Below are positions 41,411 to 50,701 of a stretch of DNA of 59,624 nt, in pieces (within the stretch, counting starts at the first letter, position 1; each line of letters opens with the position of its first letter). The translations under genes and the position numbers were made by a program. Source of the stretch: CAZMRF01 sp964568735 (lineage in GTDB: Bacteria; Acidobacteriota; Polarisedimenticolia; JACPZX01). The DNA lies in NCBI GenBank assembly GCA_964568735.1, contig CAZMRF010000027.1:1-59624 (forward strand). Direction: 5' to 3'. The notes below the pieces were generated by a model. That model had not been told where the DNA came from, did no database searches, and saw nothing but the letters and a program-made list of their open reading frames with translations.

Positions 41411-43123
41411 TCAGCGGGGGCCGCCGTAGGCGTTCAGGAGGTACTGCGAGAGCATGCGCTGGGCGTTGAAATAGGATCCGTTCAGGGCGATGGTCGATCG
41501 CCGGATCCCGGTGAACGCGAGCGGGCTCGAGTAGAAGAGCGGCACGATGGTGTCCTCGAGCTTGGCATAGAGGGATTCCACCTCGTCGGCCGGATCCACC
41601 TCCGCCTCGTGGCCGTCGCCGATGGACCAGCCGGTCACCCCCTCGACGTGGCCCTCGACCCACCAGCCGTCGAGCACGCTCAGGCTGGGCACCCCGTTGA
41701 CCGCGGCCTTCATGCCGCTCGTTCCCGACGCCTCCAGGGGCTTGAGAGGCGTGTTCAGCCACAGGTCGGAGCCGGCGCAGAGCTTCAGCCCCAGCGCCAT
41801 GTCGTACCCCTCCAGGTAGGCCACCGCCAGGGAGCCCTTCAGTGCTCCGGATGCCGACACGATCTTGCGGATCAGATCCTTGCCCTCCACGTCCCTGGGA
41901 TGGGCCTTCCCTGCGTAGAGGATCTGGATCCTCCCCGTCCTGGTGGCGATCTGCCTGAGCCGCTCGAGATCGGTGAAGAGGAGGTCGGGCCGCTTGTAGG
42001 AGGTCGCCCGCCTGGCGAATCCGATGGTGAAGACCTCGGGATCGAGCTGCTGCCCGGTGCGCGCCTCAACCTCCGCGAGGAGATCCCTCTTGGCGGCTTC
42101 GTGCGACTCCGAGACCTCGTGCAGCGGAATGCCGCTCGCGTATCGCAGGTACAGATTGTCCCTGCGCCACTCGGGGATGTGCCTGTCGAAGAGCTGGCGC
42201 AGCGGCTCCGAAGCCCAGGTGGCGGCGTGGACTCCGTTCGTCACCGCGTTGATCGGATGGCCCGGAAAGAGGCCCCGCGAGACACCTTCGTGGCGCATGG
42301 AAACGCCGTTCACGTAGTGGGAGTAGAAGAGGCCCAGGCGCGTCATGTTCAATGCGCCCTCGCTCCAGGACGCGTGGCGATCGACCAGCTCCACGAGGTC
42401 GGGCCCGATCATCCCGCGTGCGAGATCCTCCGGAAACCTGTCATGGCCGGCGGCGATGGGAGTATGGGTCGTGAAGACGCAGCGGGAGCGCACGGAGTCG
42501 AGGGCGCCCGCGCGGACCTTGCCTTCGGTCCTGCGCGCCTCCTCGGCCATCAGCGCGAGAGCCAGCAGGGAGGAGTGACCCTCGTTCATGTGGTAGCTGG
42601 TGAAGCCTGAGTAGCCCAGCTCACGCAGCAGGGCGACGCCCCCGACGCCGAGCACGATTTCCTGGGCCAGACGGTACCGTTGGTCCCCTCCGTAGAGGTG
42701 GTCGGTGATCGTCCGGTCCCAGGGGGAGTTCGCTTCGAGTGCCGTGTCGAGCAGGAAGACAGGCACGACGTGGCCGCGCACTCCCGTGAGGGAGTACCGC
42801 CAGGCCCGGATCAGGACCTCACGGCCCTCGATCCGGACGCGCGCCCGCGAGGTCTCCAGGGGGAGGCGACCCTCCGGCGACCATTCGGAGGGCTCCTCGG
42901 TCTGGTTGCCCGTCTCGTCGAGGCGCTGCTTGAAGTAGCCCTTCCGGTAGGCGAGCGTCACGCCCACCATCTCCAGCCCGCGATCCGCGGCCGCCCGGAG
43001 CGTGTCACCTGCGAGGACGCCGAGGCCGCCGCTGTAGGTGGGGATCCCCGATTCCAGGGCGATCTCCATCGAGAAGTAGGCGACCCGGACGGGCAGGTGG
43101 CCGGCGAGGGGGACGGGGGTCAC
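41411..43123 (-). CDS. glgP: alpha-glucan (glycogen) phosphorylase, short form
   Basis: This GT35 phosphorylase cleaves alpha-1,4-glucan with phosphate to release glucose 1-phosphate. At about 570 residues it belongs to the short AlgP/SGT-like class. Motifs are VAYFSMEIALESGIPTYSGG at the very start, GYSGFTSYHMNEGHSS, CVFTTHTPIAAGHD, NAVTNGVHAATWAS, GFARRATSYKRPDL, and the PLP-lysine segment EASGTSGMKAAVNGVP with SVLDGWWVEG. The frame is open to 43813, but GTG 43123 begins right at the conserved first strand and overlaps the terC stop as GTGA. This four-base overlap suggests coupled translation. It lies beside malQ, glgB and a GH57 gene, so it serves glucan mobilisation. Confidence 0.92.
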   Translation of the reverse strand: MTPVPLAGHLPVRVAYFSMEIALESGIPTYSGGLGVLAGDTLRAAADRGLEMVGVTLAYRKGYFKQRLDETGNQTEEPSEWSPEGRLPLETSRARVRIEGREVLIRAWRYSLTGVRGHVVPVFLLDTALEANSPWDRTITDHLYGGDQRYRLAQEIVLGVGGVALLRELGYSGFTSYHMNEGHSSLLALALMAEEARRTEGKVRAGALDSVRSRCVFTTHTPIAAGHDRFPEDLARGMIGPDLVELVDRHASWSEGALNMTRLGLFYSHYVNGVSMRHEGVSRGLFPGHPINAVTNGVHAATWASEPLRQLFDRHIPEWRRDNLYLRYASGIPLHEVSESHEAAKRDLLAEVEARTGQQLDPEVFTIGFARRATSYKRPDLLFTDLERLRQIATRTGRIQILYAGKAHPRDVEGKDLIRKIVSASGALKGSLAVAYLEGYDMALGLKLCAGSDLWLNTPLKPLEASGTSGMKAAVNGVPSLSVLDGWWVEGHVEGVTGWSIGDGHEAEVDPADEVESLYAKLEDTIVPLFYSSPLAFTGIRRSTIALNGSYFNAQRMLSQYLLNAYGGPR

Positions 43124-43839
43124 GGGGCGTTCCGCGTCCTTCTGGAGCCGACCCGCATGTTGAGGAATTCCACGCCCAGGGAGAAGGCCATCGCGAAGTA
43201 GATCGAGGTCTTGGGGATGTGGATGTCCAGTCCCTCCGAGACCAGCGCGAGCCCGATCAGCAGGAGGAAGCTCAGGGCCAGCATCCGGATGGTCGGGTGC
43301 TTCTCGATGAAGTGGTTCACGGCTCCGGCGAAGATCATCATCGCCACGACCGCGAGGATGATGGCCAGGATCATCACCTGCACGTGATTGGCGAGGCCGA
43401 TGGCCGTGATGACGGAGTCGAGGGAGAAGACGATGTCGATGATCGCCACCTGAGCAATCACGCTCCAGTAGCCGCCGCGGCCCTTTGCCTTCGGCAGCCC
43501 GTGGACCTCCTCGAGCTGGTGGTGGATCTCCTTCGTGCTCTTCCCCAGGAGGAAGAGGCCCCCTGCGATGAGGATCAGGTCGCGGCCCGAGATCTCCGTG
43601 CCGAAAACCGAGAAGAGCGGCGCCGTCAGGCGCATGATCCAGCTCAGGCCGAGGAGCAGGAGGATCCTCGTTCCCATGGCGCCGGCCAGCCCGAGGAGCC
43701 TCGCGGAGGCCCTCTCGCCCGCGGGCAGCCGCCCGACGAGGATCGACAGGAAGACGATGTTGTCGATTCCGAGGACGATTTCTATGGCGGTGAGGGTGGC
43801 GAGCGCCACCCACGCCTGTGGCTCGAAGATCCAGTCCAT
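43120..43839 (-). CDS. TerC-family integral membrane protein
   Basis: This polytopic protein of about 239 residues is of the TerC/Alx family, with roughly seven helices. Family motifs with conserved acidic residues in membrane segments are IEIVLGIDNIVFLSILVG, IIDIVFSLDSVITAIGLA and RVGSRR near the end. Members are implicated in tellurite resistance, manganese export or metal loading of exported proteins. ATG 43839 starts at MDWIFEPQAW, typical for the family; an in-frame extension upstream to 43950 is charged and unlikely. Its stop overlaps the glgP start by four bases, an odd pairing of membrane metal protein and glycogen enzyme. Divergent from malQ. Confidence 0.9.
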   Translation of the reverse strand: MDWIFEPQAWVALATLTAIEIVLGIDNIVFLSILVGRLPAGERASARLLGLAGAMGTRILLLLGLSWIMRLTAPLFSVFGTEISGRDLILIAGGLFLLGKSTKEIHHQLEEVHGLPKAKGRGGYWSVIAQVAIIDIVFSLDSVITAIGLANHVQVMILAIILAVVAMMIFAGAVNHFIEKHPTIRMLALSFLLLIGLALVSEGLDIHIPKTSIYFAMAFSLGVEFLNMRVGSRRTRNAP

Positions 43840-44024
43840 GAGTTGGGGGGACGGTTCGGTCCGGGTGACTCCTAAGCCCCGCGCGGGAAGCGCAGGGGCT
43901 CCCTCCTCCGGGAGGAGGCGCAATCTAACCTCTGACGGCGGCGCGGGCAATCCAGGAGCCCCTCCGGGTCGCGGCTCGGGCCGCGCGAGGGGCTCCCTTG
44001 ACCTCCCCTTCGGGGGCGCCGAGA

Positions 44025-46193
44025 ATGACCCCCCCTATGGAAGAAACGAGGACGGCGGAGCACGAGGCCCTCGAGGAGCTGGCCGGGACGCACGGGATCC
44101 ATACCTCCTACGTGGATGGCCTGGGGAGGCTTGCGCGGGCGAGCCCGGAGGCGCTCACGGCCATCCTCAGGGCTCTCGGCTCTCCCATTGAAACTGCGGC
44201 GGACGCCCCCTCGACACTCCGCGCGGAGCGGGAGGCCCGGTGGGCCCGACTGATCGAGCCCGTGCTTCTCTGCGGTGAGACGGAGCTGCTCTCCTTCAAG
44301 ATGAGGCTGCGGGGAGAGGAGGCCGAAGCGCTGGCGTCGTTCCAGCTCGAGCCCTTCGACGTCGTCGCGTCGCCCGGCACCGGAGCGCGGTCTTTCCGTA
44401 CGGAAGTGAGCACGAGCTCGCTGCGCCGGTTGGAAGGCTGCTCTGTCGAAGGCGTCGAGTGTCTCGCTGTCGAGATCGGGCTGCCCTGGAAGCTGGAGCC
44501 GGGCTATCACCGCCTCGTCGTCGAGGTGGGCCGGCGGAGGACCGAGGCCACGGTCATCGTGGCACCTTCCAGCGCTCCTCCCTGGCCGCACGAGAAGCGC
44601 GCCTGGGGTCTCTTCCTTCCTCTTTATTCAGCGTGGCGGATGGATGGCCCCGAGATCGGGGACTACACGATGCTCGGCGGGCTTGCCGCATGGGCCGGTG
44701 CGATGGGCGCCTCCTTCTACGGCACGCTTCCCCTCACCGCCGCCTTCCTGGGCGAGCCGTACGATCCCAGCCCCTACGCTCCGGTCAGCCGGCTCTTCCT
44801 CAACGAGCTCTACGTGGATCCCTGGGCGATCCCCGAAATTGATCTCTGCCCGGAGGCCCGCGCAGCCGCCGAGCGCTCTGTCGAGGTGCATGGAGGCGAT
44901 GAGCCGCCCTGGGCGAGGCCCGTGGACTACCGGCGCGCCTCGGACCTCAAGCGGGAGATCCTCTCCTGCCTGGCCTCGGACCTCGCGGGCCGATCCACCT
45001 CCCGTGCCGCAGCCTTCAGGGAGTTCGTACGGTCGGAGCCGGAGCTTCAGGGGTATTCCCGGTTCCGGGCCGCGACGGAGCACCTCGGGCTTCCCTGGCG
45101 GCAGTGGCCCGCGGCGCTGCGGGAGGGGGCGATCGGGGAGGAGGCCGCGCCGGCCGGCGCCGTGCTCTACCACGAGTACGCCCAGTGGGTCGCGAGCGGG
45201 CAGATGGCCGAGGCCTCGCGGCGCGCGCTCGGGGCCGGAGCCTGCCTCTACCTCGACTCCCCCCTGGGAGTCCATCCGGAAGGCTACGATGCCTGGCGAT
45301 GGCGCCACCTCTTCGCTGAGGGAGCCGGCACCGGAGCGCCTCCGGACGCTCTCTTCACGGGAGGGCAGGACTGGGGCTTCCGGCCTCCGCACCCCGAGCG
45401 GGCGAAGGAGGATGGGTACCGGTACTTCGCGATGGGGCTGCGCAAGGCGATGGCCCACGCGGGGCTGCTCCGGATCGATCACGTCATGTCGCTCCGCCGC
45501 CTCTTCTGGGTGCCCGAGGGCGCGGCGCCGACGGAGGGTGTCTACGTGAACTACCCGCAGGCCGAGCTGTTCGCGGTCCTCTGCCTCGAGGCGCGACGGT
45601 CAGGATGCGTGGTGGTCGGCGAGGACCTCGGCACGGTGCCTCCGGAGATCCGCGAGGAGATGGCGAGCCGCTCTCTTCTGGGAATGCACGTACTCCAGAT
45701 CGAGATCGAGTGGTCCGGAGGGAACCTGGCGGCGCCGCCGGACCCGGTGATGGCCAGCCTCAACACGCACGACATGCCGACCTTCGCGGCTTTCCTGCGC
45801 GGGCTCGACATCGAGGAGCGCCACGCTCTCGGCCTCCTCGACGAGAGCGCCCTGCATCGCGAGCGAGCCCGGAGGATCGAGGCCGTCCAGTCCCTGCGCA
45901 GGACCCTGAGGGAGCGCGGGCTGCTCCCCGAGGGGGAGGAAAGCGAGACAGCCCTCCTGAAGGCCTGCCTCCAGCATCTCGCGGGAGGAGCCTCGCGATT
46001 GCTGCAAGTCAACCTGGAGGATCTGTGGCTCGAATCCCGGCCGCAGAACGTGCCGGGGACTTCCACCGAGCGGCCGAACTGGACGCGCCGGTCACACCTC
46101 GCGGTCGAGGGGATCACGACGAGCCGAGAGGCGCGCGAGATCCTCCAGGGCGTGAACCACGAGCGCCACGCCGGCGGCGGGACGGGCGCATGA
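44025..46193 (+). CDS. malQ: 4-alpha-glucanotransferase (amylomaltase)
   Basis: This GH77 disproportionating enzyme of about 722 residues transfers maltosyl units between alpha-1,4-glucans. An N-terminal beta-rich extension of roughly 200 residues precedes the barrel, as in MalQ proteins of this length. The catalytic region has GLLRIDHVMSLRRLFWVPEG (nucleophile Asp), CVVVGEDLGTVPPEI (acid/base Glu) and ASLNTHDMPTFAAF (Asp), plus PNWTRRSHLAVE near the end. ATG 44025 is preferred to TTG 43998; ATG 44037 is also possible. The stop overlaps the glgB start (ATGA), so the two are coupled. With GlgB, GH57 and GlgP it forms a glucan remodelling set. Confidence 0.92.
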   Translation: MTPPMEETRTAEHEALEELAGTHGIHTSYVDGLGRLARASPEALTAILRALGSPIETAADAPSTLRAEREARWARLIEPVLLCGETELLSFKMRLRGEEAEALASFQLEPFDVVASPGTGARSFRTEVSTSSLRRLEGCSVEGVECLAVEIGLPWKLEPGYHRLVVEVGRRRTEATVIVAPSSAPPWPHEKRAWGLFLPLYSAWRMDGPEIGDYTMLGGLAAWAGAMGASFYGTLPLTAAFLGEPYDPSPYAPVSRLFLNELYVDPWAIPEIDLCPEARAAAERSVEVHGGDEPPWARPVDYRRASDLKREILSCLASDLAGRSTSRAAAFREFVRSEPELQGYSRFRAATEHLGLPWRQWPAALREGAIGEEAAPAGAVLYHEYAQWVASGQMAEASRRALGAGACLYLDSPLGVHPEGYDAWRWRHLFAEGAGTGAPPDALFTGGQDWGFRPPHPERAKEDGYRYFAMGLRKAMAHAGLLRIDHVMSLRRLFWVPEGAAPTEGVYVNYPQAELFAVLCLEARRSGCVVVGEDLGTVPPEIREEMASRSLLGMHVLQIEIEWSGGNLAAPPDPVMASLNTHDMPTFAAFLRGLDIEERHALGLLDESALHRERARRIEAVQSLRRTLRERGLLPEGEESETALLKACLQHLAGGASRLLQVNLEDLWLESRPQNVPGTSTERPNWTRRSHLAVEGITTSREAREILQGVNHERHAGGGTGA

Positions 46194-48193
46194 GCCGATT
46201 GAACCCACCGGAGGGGTCCGGCCGTGAGACGCGCGGAGCGAAGGGCTCGCCATCGGCGGCGGAGAGGGCCGCCGCGGGAGCCGGCGCGCCGCGCTGCTCG
46301 CTCCTGACTCGGGATGATCTCCATCTCTTCAATGAAGGCACCCATTACCGGCTCTATCGCCATCTCGGATCCCACCTGATGGCCCCCGGCGGTGAGAGGG
46401 GAGCGTACTTCTCCGTCTGGGCTCCGGACGCCGGGAGCGTCTCCGTGACGGGCGACTTCAACGGCTGGGATCGGGCAGCCCACAGAATGGCGCCGGCAGA
46501 GAGCTCCGGAATCTGGGAGCTCTTCATCCCGGGCATCGAGGCCGGCGCGCGCTACAAGTACCACGTGATTCCGCGCGGCAGCACCAGCGGGGTCGACAAG
46601 GCCGATCCCTTCGCCGTCCGCGCGGAGGAGCCGCCGAAGACCGCCTCGGTGGTCTGGGATCTCAGCTTCACTTGGAACGATGCCCGGTGGATGGAGAAGA
46701 GGGCGGCGGCCCAGGCCCTCACGGCGCCGATCTCCATCTACGAGGTCCACCTCGGCTCCTGGCGCAGGGTGCCCGAGGAAGGAGGGAGGCCGCTCAGCTA
46801 CCGTGAGCTGGCGCCGCGCCTGGCCGACTACGTCTCGGAGATGGGCTTCACGCACGTGCAGTTCCTGCCCGTGATGGAGCACCCCTTCTTCGGATCGTGG
46901 GGATACCAGACGACCGGCTACTTCGCGCCGACGAGCCGCTACGGGCCGCCCCAGGACTTCATGTACCTCGTCGACACGCTCCACCAGGCGGAAATCGGCG
47001 TGATCCTCGACTGGGTTCCCTCGCACTTCCCCAACGACGAGCACGGGCTCGCGCGCTTCGACGGGGCGCATCTCTACGAGCACCTGGATCCGCGCAAGGG
47101 GTTCCATCCCGACTGGAACACCCACATCTTCAACTACGGGAGGAACGAGGTCCGGAGCTTCCTGATCTCGAGCGCGCTCTTCTGGCTCGAGCACTACCAC
47201 GCCGACGCGCTGCGGGTGGACGCCGTGGCCTCCATGCTCTACCTGGACTATTCGCGCAACGAAGGGGAGTGGATCCCCAACGAGTACGGAGGCCGCGAGA
47301 ACCTGGAGGCGATCGATTTCATGCGGCGCTTCAACGCCGAGACCTATCGTTCGTTCCCGGGCACCCAGACCATCGCCGAGGAGTCCACGGCGTGGCCCAT
47401 GGTCTCGCGGCCCGTCTACGTCGGAGGGCTGGGCTTCGGCATGAAGTGGGACATGGGGTGGATGCACGACACGCTCACCTACATGCGGAAGGAGCCCGTC
47501 CACCGGCGCTACCACCACAACGAGATCACCTTCCGGATGATCTACGCCTTCAACGAGAACTTCGTCCTGCCCCTGTCGCACGACGAGGTGGTCCACGGGA
47601 AGGGCTCGCTCCTGCGACAGATGCCGGGAGACGACTGGCAGAAGTTCGCGAGCCTGCGACTGCTCCTCGCCTTCATGTACGCGCAGCCGGGGAAGAAGCT
47701 GCTCTTCATGGGATGCGAGATCGGGCAGTGGGACGAGTGGGACCACGAGAGCAGCCTGGACTGGCACCTGCTCGAGCATGCCCCGCACCAGGGCATCCGG
47801 CGCCTCGTCACCGACCTCAACCGGGCCTATCGCACGCAGCCCGCCCTCCACGAGAGGGACTTCGATCCCTCCGGGTTCGAATGGATCGACGCGGGCGACA
47901 GCGATCAGAGCTGCCTCTCGTTCATCCGCCGCGGAGGCGCGGAGGCGCCTCCGATGTCCATCGTCCTGAACTTCACTCCCGTGCCGCGCACCGGCTACCG
48001 CGTCGGCGTGCCCCTGCGGGGCCACTGGCGCGAGATCCTCAACACGGACGCCCGGGAGTACGGCGGGGGCGGGATCGGCAACATGGGAGGGGTGGAGGCC
48101 CTGGCCGTGCCTTACCATGGGAGAGCCTGCTCGCTTTCTCTCCAGCTTCCGCCGCTGGGAGCGGTCTTCCTGAGGCACGAGGGGCGCGGGTGA
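46190..48193 (+). CDS. glgB: 1,4-alpha-glucan branching enzyme
   Basis: This GH13 branching enzyme of about 667 residues creates alpha-1,6 branches in glycogen. After a ~35-residue polar lead it has one CBM48 domain (AYFSVWAPDAGSVSVTGDFN; YKYHVIPRGS) and then the catalytic barrel. The barrel shows ISIYEVHLGSWRR, TPTGYFAPTSRYG-like sequence (TTGYFAPTSRYGPPQDF), DALRVDAVASMLYLDYSR with the nucleophile Asp, TIAEESTAWPMVS with the acid/base Glu, and LPLSHDEVVHGKGSLL. ATG 46190 overlaps malQ by four bases; the longer upstream frame is a shadow. The short N-terminus (one CBM, not two) resembles the non-enteric GlgB class. A 46-bp gap leads to the GH57 gene. Confidence 0.95.
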   Translation: MSRLNPPEGSGRETRGAKGSPSAAERAAAGAGAPRCSLLTRDDLHLFNEGTHYRLYRHLGSHLMAPGGERGAYFSVWAPDAGSVSVTGDFNGWDRAAHRMAPAESSGIWELFIPGIEAGARYKYHVIPRGSTSGVDKADPFAVRAEEPPKTASVVWDLSFTWNDARWMEKRAAAQALTAPISIYEVHLGSWRRVPEEGGRPLSYRELAPRLADYVSEMGFTHVQFLPVMEHPFFGSWGYQTTGYFAPTSRYGPPQDFMYLVDTLHQAEIGVILDWVPSHFPNDEHGLARFDGAHLYEHLDPRKGFHPDWNTHIFNYGRNEVRSFLISSALFWLEHYHADALRVDAVASMLYLDYSRNEGEWIPNEYGGRENLEAIDFMRRFNAETYRSFPGTQTIAEESTAWPMVSRPVYVGGLGFGMKWDMGWMHDTLTYMRKEPVHRRYHHNEITFRMIYAFNENFVLPLSHDEVVHGKGSLLRQMPGDDWQKFASLRLLLAFMYAQPGKKLLFMGCEIGQWDEWDHESSLDWHLLEHAPHQGIRRLVTDLNRAYRTQPALHERDFDPSGFEWIDAGDSDQSCLSFIRRGGAEAPPMSIVLNFTPVPRTGYRVGVPLRGHWREILNTDAREYGGGGIGNMGGVEALAVPYHGRACSLSLQLPPLGAVFLRHEGRG

Positions 48194-48239
48194 TCTCCGG
48201 CTCGGGAGCGGCGCACGCGCGGGGCGGAGAGCGCGGCGC

Positions 48240-50666
48240 GTGAAGCGCTACGTCTGCATCCACGGACACTTCTACCAGCCGCCGCGTGAGAGCCCCTGGC
48301 TCGAGGCGATAGAGCGGCAGGACTCGGCTTACCCCTACCACGACTGGAACGAGAGGATCGACGCCGAGTGCTACTCCCAGAACGGGGCTTCGAGGATCCT
48401 GGATTCCGAGGATAGGATCACCCGGATCGTCAACAACTATGCCTCGATCAGCTTCGATTTCGGGCCCACGCTCCTTTCGTGGATGGAGACGAAGGCCCCG
48501 GGCACCTACGGCGCCATCCTCGAAGCCGATCGCGACAGCCGCCGCCGCTTCTCCGGCCACGGCTCGGCCATCGCGCAGGCCTTCAACCACATGATCCTCC
48601 CCCTGGCCAACCGCCGCGACCGGGAGACGCAGATCCTGTGGGGAATCCGCGATTTCACCCGGCGTTTCGGCCGCGATCCTGAGGGGATGTGGCTCCCCGA
48701 GACGGCGGTGGATCTCGAGACCCTCGAGTCCCTCGTGCGGCACGGGATCCGCTTCGTGATCCTCTCGCCCTGGCAGGCCCGGCGCGTGCGGCCCGTCGGG
48801 GGGCGCGCGTGGCGCCCCACGACCGACGAGAAGATCGACCCCACGCAGGCGTACCGACAAGTGCTGCCCTCGGGGGCCCGGATCGCCGTTTTCTTCTACG
48901 ACGCTCCGATCTCGCAGTCCGTGGCCTTCGAGCGGATCCTCGACAGCGGGATCAAGTTCGCGAACCGCCTCATGCAGGGCTTCTCGGCCTCACGAGACTG
49001 GCCGCAGCTCATGAACATCGCCACGGACGGGGAGAGCTATGGACACCATCACCGTCACGGCGACATGGCTCTCGCGCACGCCCTCGCGCACATAGAGGAG
49101 CTGGCGGACGTCGAGCTGACCAACTACGGCGAGTACCTGGAGCGCCACCCTCCCGCCCACGAGGTGGAGATCGAGGAGAAGACGTCCTGGAGCTGCGGCC
49201 ACGGGCTCGCCCGGTGGATGGAGAACTGCGGAGACAGCAGCGGAGGGCACCCCGGATGGAGCCAGGAGTGGCGGGCTCCCCTGCGGGAGGCGCTCGACTG
49301 GCTCCGCGACGAGCTGATCCCGCTCTTCGACGGGGCCGGGCGCGAGATCTTCCACGATGCGTGGAGGGCCAGGGACGAGTACATCGACGTGATCCTCGAT
49401 CGCTCGCCGGCGAGCGTCGAGAGCTTCCTCGGCCGGCAGGCGCGCGGCGCGCTCTCGGACGAAGTGCGCAGGCGCGCGCTGCGCCTGATGGAGATGCAGC
49501 GCCACGCGATGCTCATGTATACGAGCTGCGGGTGGTTCTTCGACGACCTCTCCCGGATCGAAACGGTGCAGGTGATCCGGTACGCGGCACGCGCGCTGCA
49601 GCTCGCGGAATCCCTCTCGCCGCGGGATCTGGAGTCCCCCTTCCTGGAGCGCCTCCAGCGCGCGCGGAGCAACGTCCCGGAGAATGGCACCGGCCGCGAC
49701 GTCTTCGAGCGCCACGTCCGCCCCTCGTGGATCAGCCTCAGGGAAGTGGGCGCGCACTACGCCGTCAGCTCGCTCTTCGAGGAGTTCCCCGACGAGACGG
49801 GCATCTACTGCTACGACGTCCTCCGGGAGGCCCACGAGGTCCGCACCGCGGGCCGGATGCGCCTCGCGGTCGGCCGGGCCGCGATCACCTCGAGGATCAC
49901 GCAGGAGAGATCACGGGTCACCTACGGCGCGCTCTACATGGGAGATCACAATGTCGTGGCCGGCGTCCGCGAGCTCAGGGGCACCGAAGATCACGAGAGG
50001 CTCCTGACCGACCTCACCACCGCCTTCGAGACGGCCGACACGCCTGCCGTCGTACGGCTCCTCGACAAGCACTTTGGGGACAGCTCGGTCTCCCTGCGGT
50101 CGCTCTTCCGGGACGAGCAGGACGAGCTGGTGAAGGTCCTCCTCAAGAACAACCTGGAGGACGGGGAGAGGGTCTACCAGAGGCTCTACGAGCAGAATGC
50201 CCCGGTGATGAAGTTCCTGGCCCGCACGGGGATGACCATCCCCCCCGCCATGCAGCTCGCCGCGGAGAGGGCGATCAACCAGCAGGTCCTGAAAGTCCTC
50301 TCGGCCGACGCCCGTGACGCGAAGCTCGTGGGGCGCCTGCTCCAGGAGGCCAGGGAGCGCAACATCTCGCTGGATCACGCGACGCTGAGCTACGCGCTGG
50401 AGTCGACGCTCAACCGCCTCGCCGCCCGGCTGCGGGCGAACCCGGAGAGCCGGGAAACGCTCGATGCGCTCCACGCCGCGGTGGACGTGGCCGTGCTGAT
50501 GCCCTTCCGGGTGAGCCTCTGGCACGTGCAGAACGCCTACTGGGAGCTGCTCACCGGCCTCCTGCCGGGCATGAAGGAGCGGGCGGCGGCGGGAGGCGAG
50601 GGCCCGCGCGAGTGGGTCGAGCGCTTCGGTGCGCTCGGCGAGAAGCTCCGGATCCGGGCGGCGTAG
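48240..50666 (+). CDS. GH57 family glycoside hydrolase with DUF3536
   Basis: This 808-residue protein begins at GTG 48240 with a GGAGAG ribosome site. The N-terminal GH57 barrel has YVCIHGHFYQPPRESPWLE, then GMWLPETAVDLETLESLV (nucleophile Glu) and NIATDGESYGHHHRHGDMAL (acid/base Asp, His cluster). The long C-terminal part (from about residue 320) matches the DUF3536 extension found in large GH57 proteins of cyanobacteria and deep-branching bacteria, rich in charged helices. Such enzymes act on alpha-glucans as amylase, branching enzyme or glucanotransferase. Together with glgB and malQ the context points to glycogen structure, but the exact reaction is unproven. Confidence 0.9.
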   Translation: MKRYVCIHGHFYQPPRESPWLEAIERQDSAYPYHDWNERIDAECYSQNGASRILDSEDRITRIVNNYASISFDFGPTLLSWMETKAPGTYGAILEADRDSRRRFSGHGSAIAQAFNHMILPLANRRDRETQILWGIRDFTRRFGRDPEGMWLPETAVDLETLESLVRHGIRFVILSPWQARRVRPVGGRAWRPTTDEKIDPTQAYRQVLPSGARIAVFFYDAPISQSVAFERILDSGIKFANRLMQGFSASRDWPQLMNIATDGESYGHHHRHGDMALAHALAHIEELADVELTNYGEYLERHPPAHEVEIEEKTSWSCGHGLARWMENCGDSSGGHPGWSQEWRAPLREALDWLRDELIPLFDGAGREIFHDAWRARDEYIDVILDRSPASVESFLGRQARGALSDEVRRRALRLMEMQRHAMLMYTSCGWFFDDLSRIETVQVIRYAARALQLAESLSPRDLESPFLERLQRARSNVPENGTGRDVFERHVRPSWISLREVGAHYAVSSLFEEFPDETGIYCYDVLREAHEVRTAGRMRLAVGRAAITSRITQERSRVTYGALYMGDHNVVAGVRELRGTEDHERLLTDLTTAFETADTPAVVRLLDKHFGDSSVSLRSLFRDEQDELVKVLLKNNLEDGERVYQRLYEQNAPVMKFLARTGMTIPPAMQLAAERAINQQVLKVLSADARDAKLVGRLLQEARERNISLDHATLSYALESTLNRLAARLRANPESRETLDALHAAVDVAVLMPFRVSLWHVQNAYWELLTGLLPGMKERAAAGGEGPREWVERFGALGEKLRIRAA

Positions 50667-50701
50667 ATCGGTCACCGCCCGGTGCTAGCATCAGCCCCCT
50701 C

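Noticed and set aside
45551..48178. 875-residue minus-strand ORF opposite glgB
   Set aside because: Antisense shadow of GlgB, whose catalytic motifs are on the plus strand.
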